Both the position numbers and the translations under genes were made by a program. A DNA stretch of 8,267 nt. It comes from an uncultured Actinomycetes bacterium. GTDB taxonomy: Bacteria; Actinomycetota; Actinomycetes; Nanopelagicales; Nanopelagicaceae. The notes below the pieces were generated by a model. That model saw only the letters and a program-made list of their open reading frames with translations. It was not told where the DNA came from and ran no database searches. Below, piece by piece: positions 1-8,267 of the stretch; position 1 is the first letter of the stretch; each line of letters opens with the position of its first letter. Location of the stretch: contig CAIZHC010000186.1 of NCBI GenBank assembly GCA_903932705.1, positions 1-8,267 of the forward strand, given 5' to 3'.

Positions 1-419
1 ATCGGCATGTAAATGGCCACACGATCACCGGATTTAACGCCGAGTTCTAAGAGGGCATTGGCGGCCTTCTTAACATCATGAAACATCTGAGCGTAAGTGA
101 TGGTGCGAGTGTCACCCGGCTCACCCTCAAAGTGGAAAGCAACTCGATCCCCACGGCCTTCAAGGACATGTCGATCGAGGCAGTTGTACGAGGCATTTAT
201 CTTTCCACCGAGGAACCATTTGGCGTTGGGAGCTTCCCACTCCAAAACCTGATCCCATTTTCTATCCCAATGTAAGTAGTCAGCTTGTCTACTCCAGAAA
301 GCAAGCCGATCCGAAGCCGCCTCCTCGTAGAGATCTGCCAAGGCATTGGCTTGGGCTACAAACTCTGGGCTTGGGGGAAATGTCCGATTTTCATGCGAGA
401 GATTCTCGAGTGAACTCAT
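1..419 (-). CDS. acs: Acetyl-CoA synthetase (AMP-forming), N-terminal part, cut by window edge
   Basis: Reading the minus strand leftward from an ATG at 419-417 gives 139 whole codons with no stop before the window ends. The product is the start of AMP-forming acetyl-CoA synthetase, a cytoplasmic enzyme of about 650 residues that turns acetate, ATP and CoA into acetyl-CoA through acetyl-AMP. Visible family signatures are FPPSPEFVAQAN (residues 14-25), KWFLGGKINASYNCLDRH (67-84), FEGEPGDTRTITYA (97-110) and the ANALLELGVKSGDRVAIYMP block (120-139) that opens the adenylate-forming domain. The catalytic core and CoA-binding lid lie outside the window. The start is uncertain: a second in-frame ATG lies two codons upstream (425-423), and the frame stays open to an ATG at 530-528. 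That 37-residue extension does not resemble the family, so a start at 419 or 425 is preferred. No clear ribosome binding site precedes either; a G-rich run lies about 15 bases upstream. Arginine codons include CGG, CGA and AGA, as in purD and unlike fba and purA. Confidence 0.93.
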   Translation of the reverse strand, partial: MSSLENLSHENRTFPPSPEFVAQANALADLYEEAASDRLAFWSRQADYLHWDRKWDQVLEWEAPNAKWFLGGKINASYNCLDRHVLEGRGDRVAFHFEGEPGDTRTITYAQMFHDVKKAANALLELGVKSGDRVAIYMP

Positions 420-657
420 GAACATGAGGCTACGCCAGCGCCCCCACCTAAACAAGGGATGGGTTATCCCCAGAGTGCCTCCCTCCACCAGCTCCCCGGA
501 TCTGCCCGATGGCGATCTCAGCCCTCCCATAACTTTGCCGACCTACACCCGTTTATCGCTCTGGTAAGCGGAGGAGTCAGCTAGGGGGCACTGTGTTTGC
601 AATATTTAATACCGCTTTTCGAGTCATTACCCATGTTCATGCCTTGGAGGTGGCCGG

Positions 658-686
658 CCGCTGGCTCTGGAAGGGGGGCCAAGCGG
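658..686. other. Stable hairpin in the acs/fba intergenic region
   Basis: Bases 658-665 (CCGCTGGC) pair with 678-686 (GCCAAGCGG) to make an 8-bp stem with one bulged A at 681 and a 12-base purine-rich loop. Neither strand has a T run after the stem, so it does not look like an intrinsic terminator. An alternative pairing of 651-655 with 677-681 is also possible. In a G+C-rich stretch such a stem can arise by chance, and no function is assigned. Confidence 0.35.
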
Positions 687-871
687 TGATGCACTCCAAT
701 TTTGGCTTGCTCGGCATCGATCGTCTGCTGAGCCATCTCGGCATTAATTAGCCACTCTCCGAGAGGTTTTCCAATCCGCCCCAAAATGTGGTGGGATTAG
801 CCGTAAGCACGACAGCCTGACCCAACGTTGAGCCACCGGCGTCCACTTACAGCCGACTACCACCTCAATTT

Positions 872-877
872 GGGAGA
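872..877 (+). promoter_or_regulatory. Ribosome binding site of fba
   Basis: GGGAGA lies 9 bases before the ATG at 887 and is the clearest Shine-Dalgarno-like sequence near the start of the gene. It supports the start that yields the MPIATPEIYA N-terminus typical of class II aldolases. Confidence 0.7.
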
Positions 878-886
878 ACATCACTC

Positions 887-1921
887 ATGCCAATCGCAAC
901 CCCGGAAATTTATGCACAAATGTTGGACCGCGCTAAGGCTGGTGCCTTCGCCTACCCAGCAATCAACGTCTCTTCATCACAGACTCTGATTGGTGCCATT
1001 CGTGGATTTGCTGAGGCTGAGTCTGATGGAATCATTCAAATCTCTTGGGGCGGAGCGGAATACCTTTCTGGATCAACTGTAAAGAACATGGTCGATGGAG
1101 CTGTTGCTCTCGCCGAGTTCGCGCATATCGTTGCTAAGAATTACAAAGTAAATATCGGAATTCACACAGATCACTGCCCAGCAGAGAAGCTAGATGGTTT
1201 CATGCGTCCACTTCTCGCTTTTGGCGCAGATCGTCTTAAGTCAGGCAAGGCTCCACTATTCAACTCACATATGTGGGATGGATCAGCAGTTTCAATGCCA
1301 GAGAATATGAGCATCGCTGCTGAGTTGTTGGAGAAGTCAAAGGCTGCCGGAACAATTCTTGAAATTGAAATCGGTGTTGTTGGTGGAGAAGAAGATGGAA
1401 TTGAAGCGAAGCACGATGCAAAGCTCTACTCAACTCCTGAAGATGCGCTACTAACAATTGAAACACTTGGTAACGATCCACAAGCTCGTTATATGGTCGC
1501 TGCAACATTCGGAAACGTTCACGGCGTCTACAAGCCAGGAAACGTTGTCCTGCAACCAAAGATCCTGCAGACACTTCAGGATGCAGTCGCCGCAAAGCTT
1601 GGTCTTCCTGCAGGATCAAAGCCAATGGATCTCGTCTTCCACGGCGGTTCAGGTTCTCTTCTCTCTGAGATCCGCGAGTCACTTGATTACGGTGTTGTGA
1701 AGATGAATATCGATACCGATACTCAATATGCATTCACTCGCCCAATCGTTGATCATGTCTTTAAAAATTATGACGGCGTCTTGAAAATCGATGGCGAAGT
1801 TGGAAATAAGAAGGCATACGATCCACGTGCATGGGGTAAGGCTGCAGAAGCCGGTCTTGCAAAGCGCGTAGTTGAGGCGTGTGAAGATCTCCGTTCAACA
1901 GGAACTTCGCTCTCTAAGTAA
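887..1921 (+). CDS. fba: Class II (zinc-dependent) fructose-bisphosphate aldolase
   Basis: A 344-residue cytoplasmic enzyme that reversibly splits fructose 1,6-bisphosphate into dihydroxyacetone phosphate and glyceraldehyde 3-phosphate in glycolysis and gluconeogenesis. Length and motifs fit the class IIA family. HTDHC (93-97) holds the catalytic Asp95 and zinc ligand His96. GGEEDG (166-171) is the acidic loop. GNVHGVYKPGNV (209-220) supplies zinc ligand His212, HGGSGS (252-257) the ligand His252 and phosphate contacts, and NIDTDTQYAFTR (274-285) binds substrate. These roles are carried over from the E. coli enzyme. All ten arginines use CGT or CGC, and other codons are strongly biased (AAG for lysine; mostly GGA, GCA and TCA), as expected for a highly expressed gene. 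The start is supported by a good ribosome binding site. purA follows after 55 bases with no terminator between, so transcription may continue into the purine genes. Confidence 0.97.
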   Translation: MPIATPEIYAQMLDRAKAGAFAYPAINVSSSQTLIGAIRGFAEAESDGIIQISWGGAEYLSGSTVKNMVDGAVALAEFAHIVAKNYKVNIGIHTDHCPAEKLDGFMRPLLAFGADRLKSGKAPLFNSHMWDGSAVSMPENMSIAAELLEKSKAAGTILEIEIGVVGGEEDGIEAKHDAKLYSTPEDALLTIETLGNDPQARYMVAATFGNVHGVYKPGNVVLQPKILQTLQDAVAAKLGLPAGSKPMDLVFHGGSGSLLSEIRESLDYGVVKMNIDTDTQYAFTRPIVDHVFKNYDGVLKIDGEVGNKKAYDPRAWGKAAEAGLAKRVVEACEDLRSTGTSLSK

Positions 1922-1962
1922 TTTTCGAAACGTTATCTCCCACTGGATTCTTACCAATAAAG

Positions 1963-4510
<2,548 letters not shown>

Positions 4511-4513
4511 GCC

Positions 4514-5917
4514 ATGAGCGTTCTAGCTGATCGTTATGCATCGGCCGCGATGCGCTCCATCTGGTCACCTGAATCCAAAATTATCCAAGAACGTAAATTA
4601 TGGGTTGCAGTTATGCGAGCCCAATCAAAACTTGGTCATGCAATTCCGGGCGAAACAATCGATGATTACGAGAAGCTGCTTCCGCAGGTAGATCTCGCCT
4701 CGATTGATGCGCGCGAGAAATTAACGCGACATGATGTTAAGGCTCGCATCGAGGAGTTCAACGCGCTCGCTGGTCATGAGGCGATTCACGCAGGAATGAC
4801 TTCCCGCGATCTCACTGAAAATGTAGAAGCGATGCAGGTTCGTGACGGACTCTTGCTAGTTCAAGATCGCGTGGTCGCAACTCTTGCAATGCTTGCGGAG
4901 CGTGCCGGTCAATACATCGAACAACCAATCACAGGGCGTTCTCACAATGTTGCAGCGCAGGTAACTACTTTAGGTAAGCGCTTTGCCTCTGCTGCCGAGG
5001 AATTGCTCTTCGCTTACGAACGTTTAGAGAATTTAATTGAACGTTATCCAATCCGCGGAATTAAGGGACCAGTTGGCACCGCGCAAGATTCAGTGGATCT
5101 GCTTGGAAGCTCAGAGGCACATGAGCGTTTAGAAGCAGAAGTTGCTGGGCACCTTGGATTTAATCGCGTCCTTGATTCCACCGGACAGATTTACCCTCGC
5201 TCCTTTGACTTCGATGTGCTCACTACTTTGGTACAACTTGCTGCAGCCCCTTCTTCATTTGCAACTTCTATCAGATTGATGGCAGGCGCAGAGCTAGTCA
5301 CTGAAGGATTTAAAGCTGGCCAAGTTGGTTCTAGCGCGATGCCACACAAGATGAACACCAGATCATGTGAACGGGTCAATGGACTCAGCGTTGTGCTTCG
5401 CGGGTATGCGTCAATGGTTGGCGAACTTAGCGGAGATCAATGGAACGAGGGCGATGTCTCGTGTAGCGTTGTGCGCCGTATCGCACTTCCAGATGCCTTT
5501 TACGCCATCGATGGCTTACTCGAAACGTTCATGACTGTTCTAAGTGAGTTCGGTGCCTTCCCAGAAGTTATTGACGCAGAACTCGATCGCTATCTTCCAT
5601 TCTTGGCGACAACGAAAATTTTGGTTGCCGCAGTCAAGGCTGGAGTAGGTCGCGAAGTTGCTCACGAAGTCATTAAGGAACACGCGATCGCTGCTGCTCT
5701 TGGAATTAGAGCGGGTAAACCGAACACCATGATTGATGCACTGGCTGCGGATGCTCGCATTCCACTTGATAAAGCGGCTTTAGAGACCTTGCTCTCAACT
5801 CCGATGGAATTCACTGGAGATGCCGTCGCGCAAACACATCGCATTATCAATCGCATTGAGGCGATTACATCACTCCACCCTGATGCGGCGAAGTATCGCC
5901 CATCTAGTATTCGGTGA
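4514..5917 (+). CDS. purB: Adenylosuccinate lyase
   Basis: PurB acts twice in purine synthesis: it releases fumarate from SAICAR to form AICAR, and from adenylosuccinate to form AMP. It belongs to the fumarase/aspartase superfamily and normally works as a homotetramer with shared active sites. The 467-residue product shows TRHDVKARIEEFN (71-83), HAGMTSRDLTEN (92-103), a likely catalytic histidine in RSHNVAAQ (142-149), and the superfamily signature GSSAMPHKMN (272-281), whose flexible loop carries the catalytic serine. The ATG lies three bases after the purD stop; the AAGAGAG-like purine run just upstream is a modest ribosome binding site. The end overlaps the GTG start of purC by four bases. 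Having purB next to both purC (which makes its SAICAR substrate) and purA (which makes its adenylosuccinate substrate) fits its double role. Confidence 0.97.
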   Translation: MSVLADRYASAAMRSIWSPESKIIQERKLWVAVMRAQSKLGHAIPGETIDDYEKLLPQVDLASIDAREKLTRHDVKARIEEFNALAGHEAIHAGMTSRDLTENVEAMQVRDGLLLVQDRVVATLAMLAERAGQYIEQPITGRSHNVAAQVTTLGKRFASAAEELLFAYERLENLIERYPIRGIKGPVGTAQDSVDLLGSSEAHERLEAEVAGHLGFNRVLDSTGQIYPRSFDFDVLTTLVQLAAAPSSFATSIRLMAGAELVTEGFKAGQVGSSAMPHKMNTRSCERVNGLSVVLRGYASMVGELSGDQWNEGDVSCSVVRRIALPDAFYAIDGLLETFMTVLSEFGAFPEVIDAELDRYLPFLATTKILVAAVKAGVGREVAHEVIKEHAIAAALGIRAGKPNTMIDALAADARIPLDKAALETLLSTPMEFTGDAVAQTHRIINRIEAITSLHPDAAKYRPSSIR

Positions 5918-6765
5918 GCGCTGTGATCGATGGTTGGAACCATCTACGCAGCGGCAAGGTACGTGATCTTTATACAAACCTCAACGGCGAACTTTTAATT
6001 GTTGCGAGCGATCGCATCTCCGCATTTGATTACATTCTTCCTACTGAAATTCCAGGTAAGGGAAAGCTGCTCACACAACTCTCCCTCTTCTGGTTTGAGA
6101 TGTTTAAGGAGGTTGTTCCTAATCATTTGATTACTACCGATGTTCCAGATGAAGTTAAAGATCGGGCTGTCATTGTTAAACCACTTCAGATGTTCCCTAT
6201 CGAATGTGTCGCACGCGGATATCTCACTGGTTCAGGTTGGGTTGAATATCAGAAGAATCAATCAGTAACTGGGATTGAACTTCCAGCTGGGTTGCTCGAT
6301 GGTTCAAAACTTCTATCAAATATCTTTACTCCAGCTACTAAAGCTGAGATGGGAGATCATGACGAGAACATCACATTTGAACGCGCAGCTACTATCGTGG
6401 GACTCGAAGACGCGGAGAAGTTACGCGAATTAACTCTCTCCCTCTACGCAAGAGCACATGACTATGCCGCCACACGCGGGATTATCTTGGCGGACACTAA
6501 ATTTGAATTCGGCCTTGATGCAGAGGGTACGATTTGCCTAGGCGATGAGGCCTTAACCCCGGACTCTTCTCGTTTCTGGTCTGCCGAAAGTTGGAAGCCA
6601 GGCGGTGCACAACCTTCATTCGATAAGCAATATGTTCGAGATTGGTTGCTTGCATCAGGTTGGGATCGTCAGAGCCCACCACCAGAACTTCCTCAAGATG
6701 TTGTTGATAAGACGCGCGAACGTTATGAATCAGCTTTCACGCTCCTGACCGGAAGGAATATCTAA
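5914..6765 (+). CDS. purC: Phosphoribosylaminoimidazole-succinocarboxamide synthase (SAICAR synthetase)
   Basis: PurC couples carboxyaminoimidazole ribonucleotide to aspartate with ATP, giving SAICAR, the substrate of PurB. The 283-residue product carries SGKVRDLY (13-20) of the nucleotide-binding loop, ASDRISAFDYILPTEIPGKG (31-50), ECVARGYLTGSGW (97-109), GDHDENI (147-153), LADTKFEFG (192-200) and DEALTPDSSRFW (211-222), all typical of the family. The length is nearer the longer (about 290-300 residue) form than the 237-residue E. coli type. The chosen start is a GTG overlapping the purB stop (GTGA). A second in-frame GTG at 5923 would remove three residues and cannot be ruled out. Neither has a clear ribosome binding site, so translation probably depends on coupling to purB. 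The stop shares one base with the purS start. Confidence 0.96.
   Translation: MSAVIDGWNHLRSGKVRDLYTNLNGELLIVASDRISAFDYILPTEIPGKGKLLTQLSLFWFEMFKEVVPNHLITTDVPDEVKDRAVIVKPLQMFPIECVARGYLTGSGWVEYQKNQSVTGIELPAGLLDGSKLLSNIFTPATKAEMGDHDENITFERAATIVGLEDAEKLRELTLSLYARAHDYAATRGIILADTKFEFGLDAEGTICLGDEALTPDSSRFWSAESWKPGGAQPSFDKQYVRDWLLASGWDRQSPPPELPQDVVDKTRERYESAFTLLTGRNI
6751..6757 (+). promoter_or_regulatory. Ribosome binding site of purS
   Basis: GGAAGGA lies inside the last codons of purC, 7 bases before the purS ATG at 6765. It is a strong Shine-Dalgarno match and fixes the start, giving PurS its own initiation signal although the genes overlap. Confidence 0.65.
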
Positions 6766-7010
6766 TGGCCACCATCGTCGTGGAAGTTATGTTGAAGCCC
6801 GAGATCCTTGATCCCCAGGGTCAAGCAGTTGCAGCTGCGCTGCCTCGCTTGGGTTTCACCTTCGCCACCTCTGTTCGTCAGGGCAAGCGTTTTGAAATTG
6901 AAGTAGCAGGCACCCCAACGGCTGAACGGCTCGCGGAGGTCGAAAAGGCAGCAGAGACACTACTTTCTAACCCAGTTATCGAAACCTTCCTCGTAAAGGT
7001 AGAGGCGTAA
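6765..7010 (+). CDS. purS: Phosphoribosylformylglycinamidine synthase subunit PurS
   Basis: PurS is the small subunit of the three-part FGAM synthetase found in Gram-positive bacteria and archaea. It bridges the glutaminase PurQ and the synthetase PurL and helps pass ammonia between them. The 81-residue product has the expected size and pattern: an opening beta strand [18 protein letters not shown] (2-19), a helix ending in LPRLGF (26-31), the [12 protein letters not shown] strand (36-47), and a C-terminal helix and strand around [15 protein letters not shown] (66-80). The ATG overlaps the purC stop by one base (TAATG), and its own stop overlaps the purQ start in the same way. This implies tightly matched translation of the subunits. 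Confidence 0.95.
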   Translation: MATIVVEVMLKPEILDPQGQAVAAALPRLGFTFATSVRQGKRFEIEVAGTPTAERLAEVEKAAETLLSNPVIETFLVKVEA

Positions 7011-7681
7011 TGCGCATTGGCGTTGTTACATTTCCAGGATCTCTGGATGATTCTTCAGCTCTTCGCGCCATCCGTTTAGCGGGTGGAGTTCCAGTTCCAC
7101 TCTTTCATGCAAGTGATGACCTTAAAGAAGTTGAAGCTGTTGTACTGCCTGGTGGATTTTCTTATGGTGATTACCTGCGCTGCGGAGCGATCTCTCGTTT
7201 CGCCCCAATCATGTCTTCAGTGATTATCGCCGCCGAACATGGTTTTCCTGTTCTCGGTATCTGCAATGGTTTCCAAATTCTCTGCGAATCTCATCTCCTA
7301 CCTGGAGCGCTCACGCGTAACCAGGGATTGCACTTTGTCTGCACCGATCAACCACTCACAGTTGAGAACAACACGACTCCTTGGACTTCTGGTTACACCA
7401 AAGGTGATCGCTTAGTTATTCCCATTAAAAATGGTGAAGGTTCTTTCCAAGCAAGTGCCGAGACGCTTCATCAATTGGAATCAGAAGGTCGAGTTGTGCT
7501 GCGCTACGCCGGAACAAATCCAAATGGTTCTAAGAATGATATTGCTGGAATTACAAATGCTCGCGGAAATGTGGTTGGAGTCATGCCGCATCCAGAGCAG
7601 GCAATTGAATCACTTACAGGTCCAAGTACTGACGGCTTAACATTTTTCACCTCTGTTCTCCATAGCTTGGTAGGTCGCTAA
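7010..7681 (+). CDS. purQ: Phosphoribosylformylglycinamidine synthase subunit PurQ (glutaminase)
   Basis: PurQ is the class I glutamine amidotransferase subunit of FGAM synthetase; it hydrolyses glutamine and feeds ammonia to PurL. The 223 residues fit the stand-alone PurQ family. Visible motifs are [13 protein letters not shown] (2-14), the oxyanion region [17 protein letters not shown] (44-60), the nucleophile elbow GICNGFQ (83-89) with Cys85, and the PHPE motif (193-196) giving His194 and Glu196 of the catalytic triad. The FPGSLDD form of the first loop is common in actinobacteria. The ATG shares a base with the purS stop; AAAGGT lies 9 bases upstream and GAGG 4 bases upstream. The stop again overlaps the next start (purL) by one base. 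Being encoded apart from PurL sets it off from the fused enzyme of enterobacteria. Confidence 0.97.
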   Translation: MRIGVVTFPGSLDDSSALRAIRLAGGVPVPLFHASDDLKEVEAVVLPGGFSYGDYLRCGAISRFAPIMSSVIIAAEHGFPVLGICNGFQILCESHLLPGALTRNQGLHFVCTDQPLTVENNTTPWTSGYTKGDRLVIPIKNGEGSFQASAETLHQLESEGRVVLRYAGTNPNGSKNDIAGITNARGNVVGVMPHPEQAIESLTGPSTDGLTFFTSVLHSLVGR

Positions 7682-8267
7682 TGTCTCTCGATACAGTTGC
7701 AGTTGCCTCCGCTCAACCTGATACCGAACAACCATGGCGCGAACTCGGTCTTAAGGAAGATGAGTACGCACGGATAAAAGAGATTCTTGGTCGCAGACCA
7801 ACTTCATCTGAGCTTGCCATGTACTCAGTGATGTGGTCCGAGCACTGCTCTTATAAATCTTCCAAGGTTCACCTCAAGCAATTTGGTGAGAAAGCTCCCC
7901 ACTCTGATGCTCTGCTCGTTGGTATCGGTGAGAATGCTGGTGTCGTAGATATCGGTCAAGGTTACGCAGTCACATTTAAAATCGAATCGCACAACCACCC
8001 ATCATTCGTTGAGCCATATCAAGGCGCTGCAACAGGGGTTGGTGGAATCGTTCGCGATATCTTGACGATGGGAGCACGTCCCATCGCCGTAATGGATCCA
8101 CTTCGATTTGGTCCTGCCGATGCTCCGGATACCAGAAGAGTTTTGCCGGGAATTGTCGCTGGCGTTGGTGGGTACGGAAATTGTTTGGGACTTCCAAATA
8201 TCGGCGGAGAAGTAGTGTTTGACGCTACTTATGCGGGTAATCCTCTTGTAAACGCGCTTTGCGTTGG
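7681..8267 (+). CDS. purL: Phosphoribosylformylglycinamidine synthase subunit PurL, N-terminal part, cut by window edge
   Basis: PurL is the synthetase subunit that converts FGAR to FGAM with ATP and the ammonia delivered by PurQ. The ATG overlaps the purQ stop (TAATG), with AGGT five bases upstream; 195 codons plus two bases lie in the window. The visible part holds [20 protein letters not shown] (40-59) with the conserved histidine loop, the [19 protein letters not shown] segment (101-119), [16 protein letters not shown] (119-134) and [17 protein letters not shown] (161-177), all typical of the AIR-synthase/PurL fold. The separate PurS and PurQ genes indicate the small PurL of roughly 740-770 residues, so about three quarters of the gene lies beyond the window. 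No frameshift is seen. purF and purM often follow purL in such clusters, but this cannot be seen here. Confidence 0.96.
   Translation, partial: MSLDTVAVASAQPDTEQPWRELGLKEDEYARIKEILGRRPTSSELAMYSVMWSEHCSYKSSKVHLKQFGEKAPHSDALLVGIGENAGVVDIGQGYAVTFKIESHNHPSFVEPYQGAATGVGGIVRDILTMGARPIAVMDPLRFGPADAPDTRRVLPGIVAGVGGYGNCLGLPNIGGEVVFDATYAGNPLVNALCV

Larger units (their letters stand above)
420..886. other. Divergent acs/fba intergenic region, G+C-rich, no recognised gene
   Basis: These 467 bases separate two genes transcribed away from each other, so the promoters of both acs and fba should lie here. No clean -35/-10 pair could be picked on either strand. The only AT-rich patch, around 596-611, lies within otherwise G+C-rich sequence: by count, 481-540 is 65% and 641-700 is 68% G+C, against about 48% in a sampled fba line (1021-1080). 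Small structures seen are a hairpin at 658-686, a 5-bp stem with a 5-base loop at 456-470, and an imperfect palindrome at 741-754. Short ORFs exist on both strands (plus 593-751, minus 581-784, minus 748-846), but none has a recognised family match or a convincing start. The region may be a regulatory spacer, a decayed gene, or hold an unrecognised RNA or small protein. Confidence 0.6.

Noticed and set aside
78..275. Plus-strand ORF of 65 codons
   Set aside because: It lies wholly antisense to well-conserved acetyl-CoA synthetase sequence.
456..470. GGGAT-GGGTT-ATCCC hairpin upstream of acs
   Set aside because: A single 5-bp stem in G+C-rich sequence is expected by chance; it is mentioned only in the region entry.
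346..567. Plus-strand ORF of 73 codons across the acs start
   Set aside because: It is antisense to the acs N-terminus and its upstream open frame, and its proline- and arginine-rich product has no family look.
741..754. Imperfect palindrome GGCATTAATTAGCC as an operator
   Set aside because: Only part of it is symmetric, there is one copy, and it does not match an operator I can name.
752..770. CTCT/AGAG inverted repeat followed by TTTT, a possible terminator
   Set aside because: The stem is only four base pairs and the T run four bases; there is also no clear gene ending just before it.
420..886. tRNA, SRP RNA or a purine, glycine, cobalamin or TPP riboswitch
   Set aside because: I looked for the conserved T-loop, the SRP GGAAG-type apical loop context and the riboswitch core motifs and found none in a proper arrangement.
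1260..1733. Minus-strand ORF of 157 codons inside fba
   Set aside because: It is the longest antisense frame, but sits over the conserved aldolase core and arises from strong codon bias (few stops opposite); the product is rich in Arg, Gln, His and Leu without motifs.

Overview
The window looks like part of a bacterial chromosome, most likely from an actinobacterium with a compact genome and moderate G+C (about half, judged by eye). The evidence is the gene order fba-purA-purD-purB-purC-purS-purQ-purL, the split PurS/PurQ/PurL form of FGAM synthetase, and protein motifs of actinobacterial type, such as the FPGSLDD start of PurQ. Gene-to-gene overlaps of 1 to 4 bases are typical of streamlined genomes, and a freshwater Nanopelagicales (acI-like) organism would fit. 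That placement is inference, because there is no rRNA or other marker gene here.

Layout: positions 1-419 on the minus strand carry the N-terminal part of acetyl-CoA synthetase (acs), which runs off the left edge. Positions 420-886 are a divergent intergenic region with no recognisable gene. It is unusual in being more G+C-rich than the genes around it, and it holds a good hairpin and several short uncertain ORFs. From 887 to the right edge everything is on the plus strand: class II fructose-bisphosphate aldolase (fba), a 55-base gap, then purA, purD, purB, purC, purS, purQ and the first 195 codons of purL, which runs off the right edge.

How the genes work together: purD, purS/purQ/purL, purC and purB supply five steps of the de novo route from phosphoribosylamine to IMP. 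These are GAR synthesis, FGAM synthesis by the three-part amidotransferase, SAICAR synthesis, and fumarate release from SAICAR. PurA, together with the second activity of PurB, converts IMP to AMP. The first committed enzyme (purF), purM, purN, purE/purK and purH are not in the window. fba belongs to central glycolysis/gluconeogenesis and may be read through into the pur genes, because no terminator separates them. acs, on the other strand, activates acetate to acetyl-CoA.

I found no mobile element, CRISPR array, tRNA, rRNA, known riboswitch or defence system. The coding part is ordinary housekeeping metabolism. The places worth a second look are the 420-886 region and the contrast in arginine codon use between purD and its neighbours.
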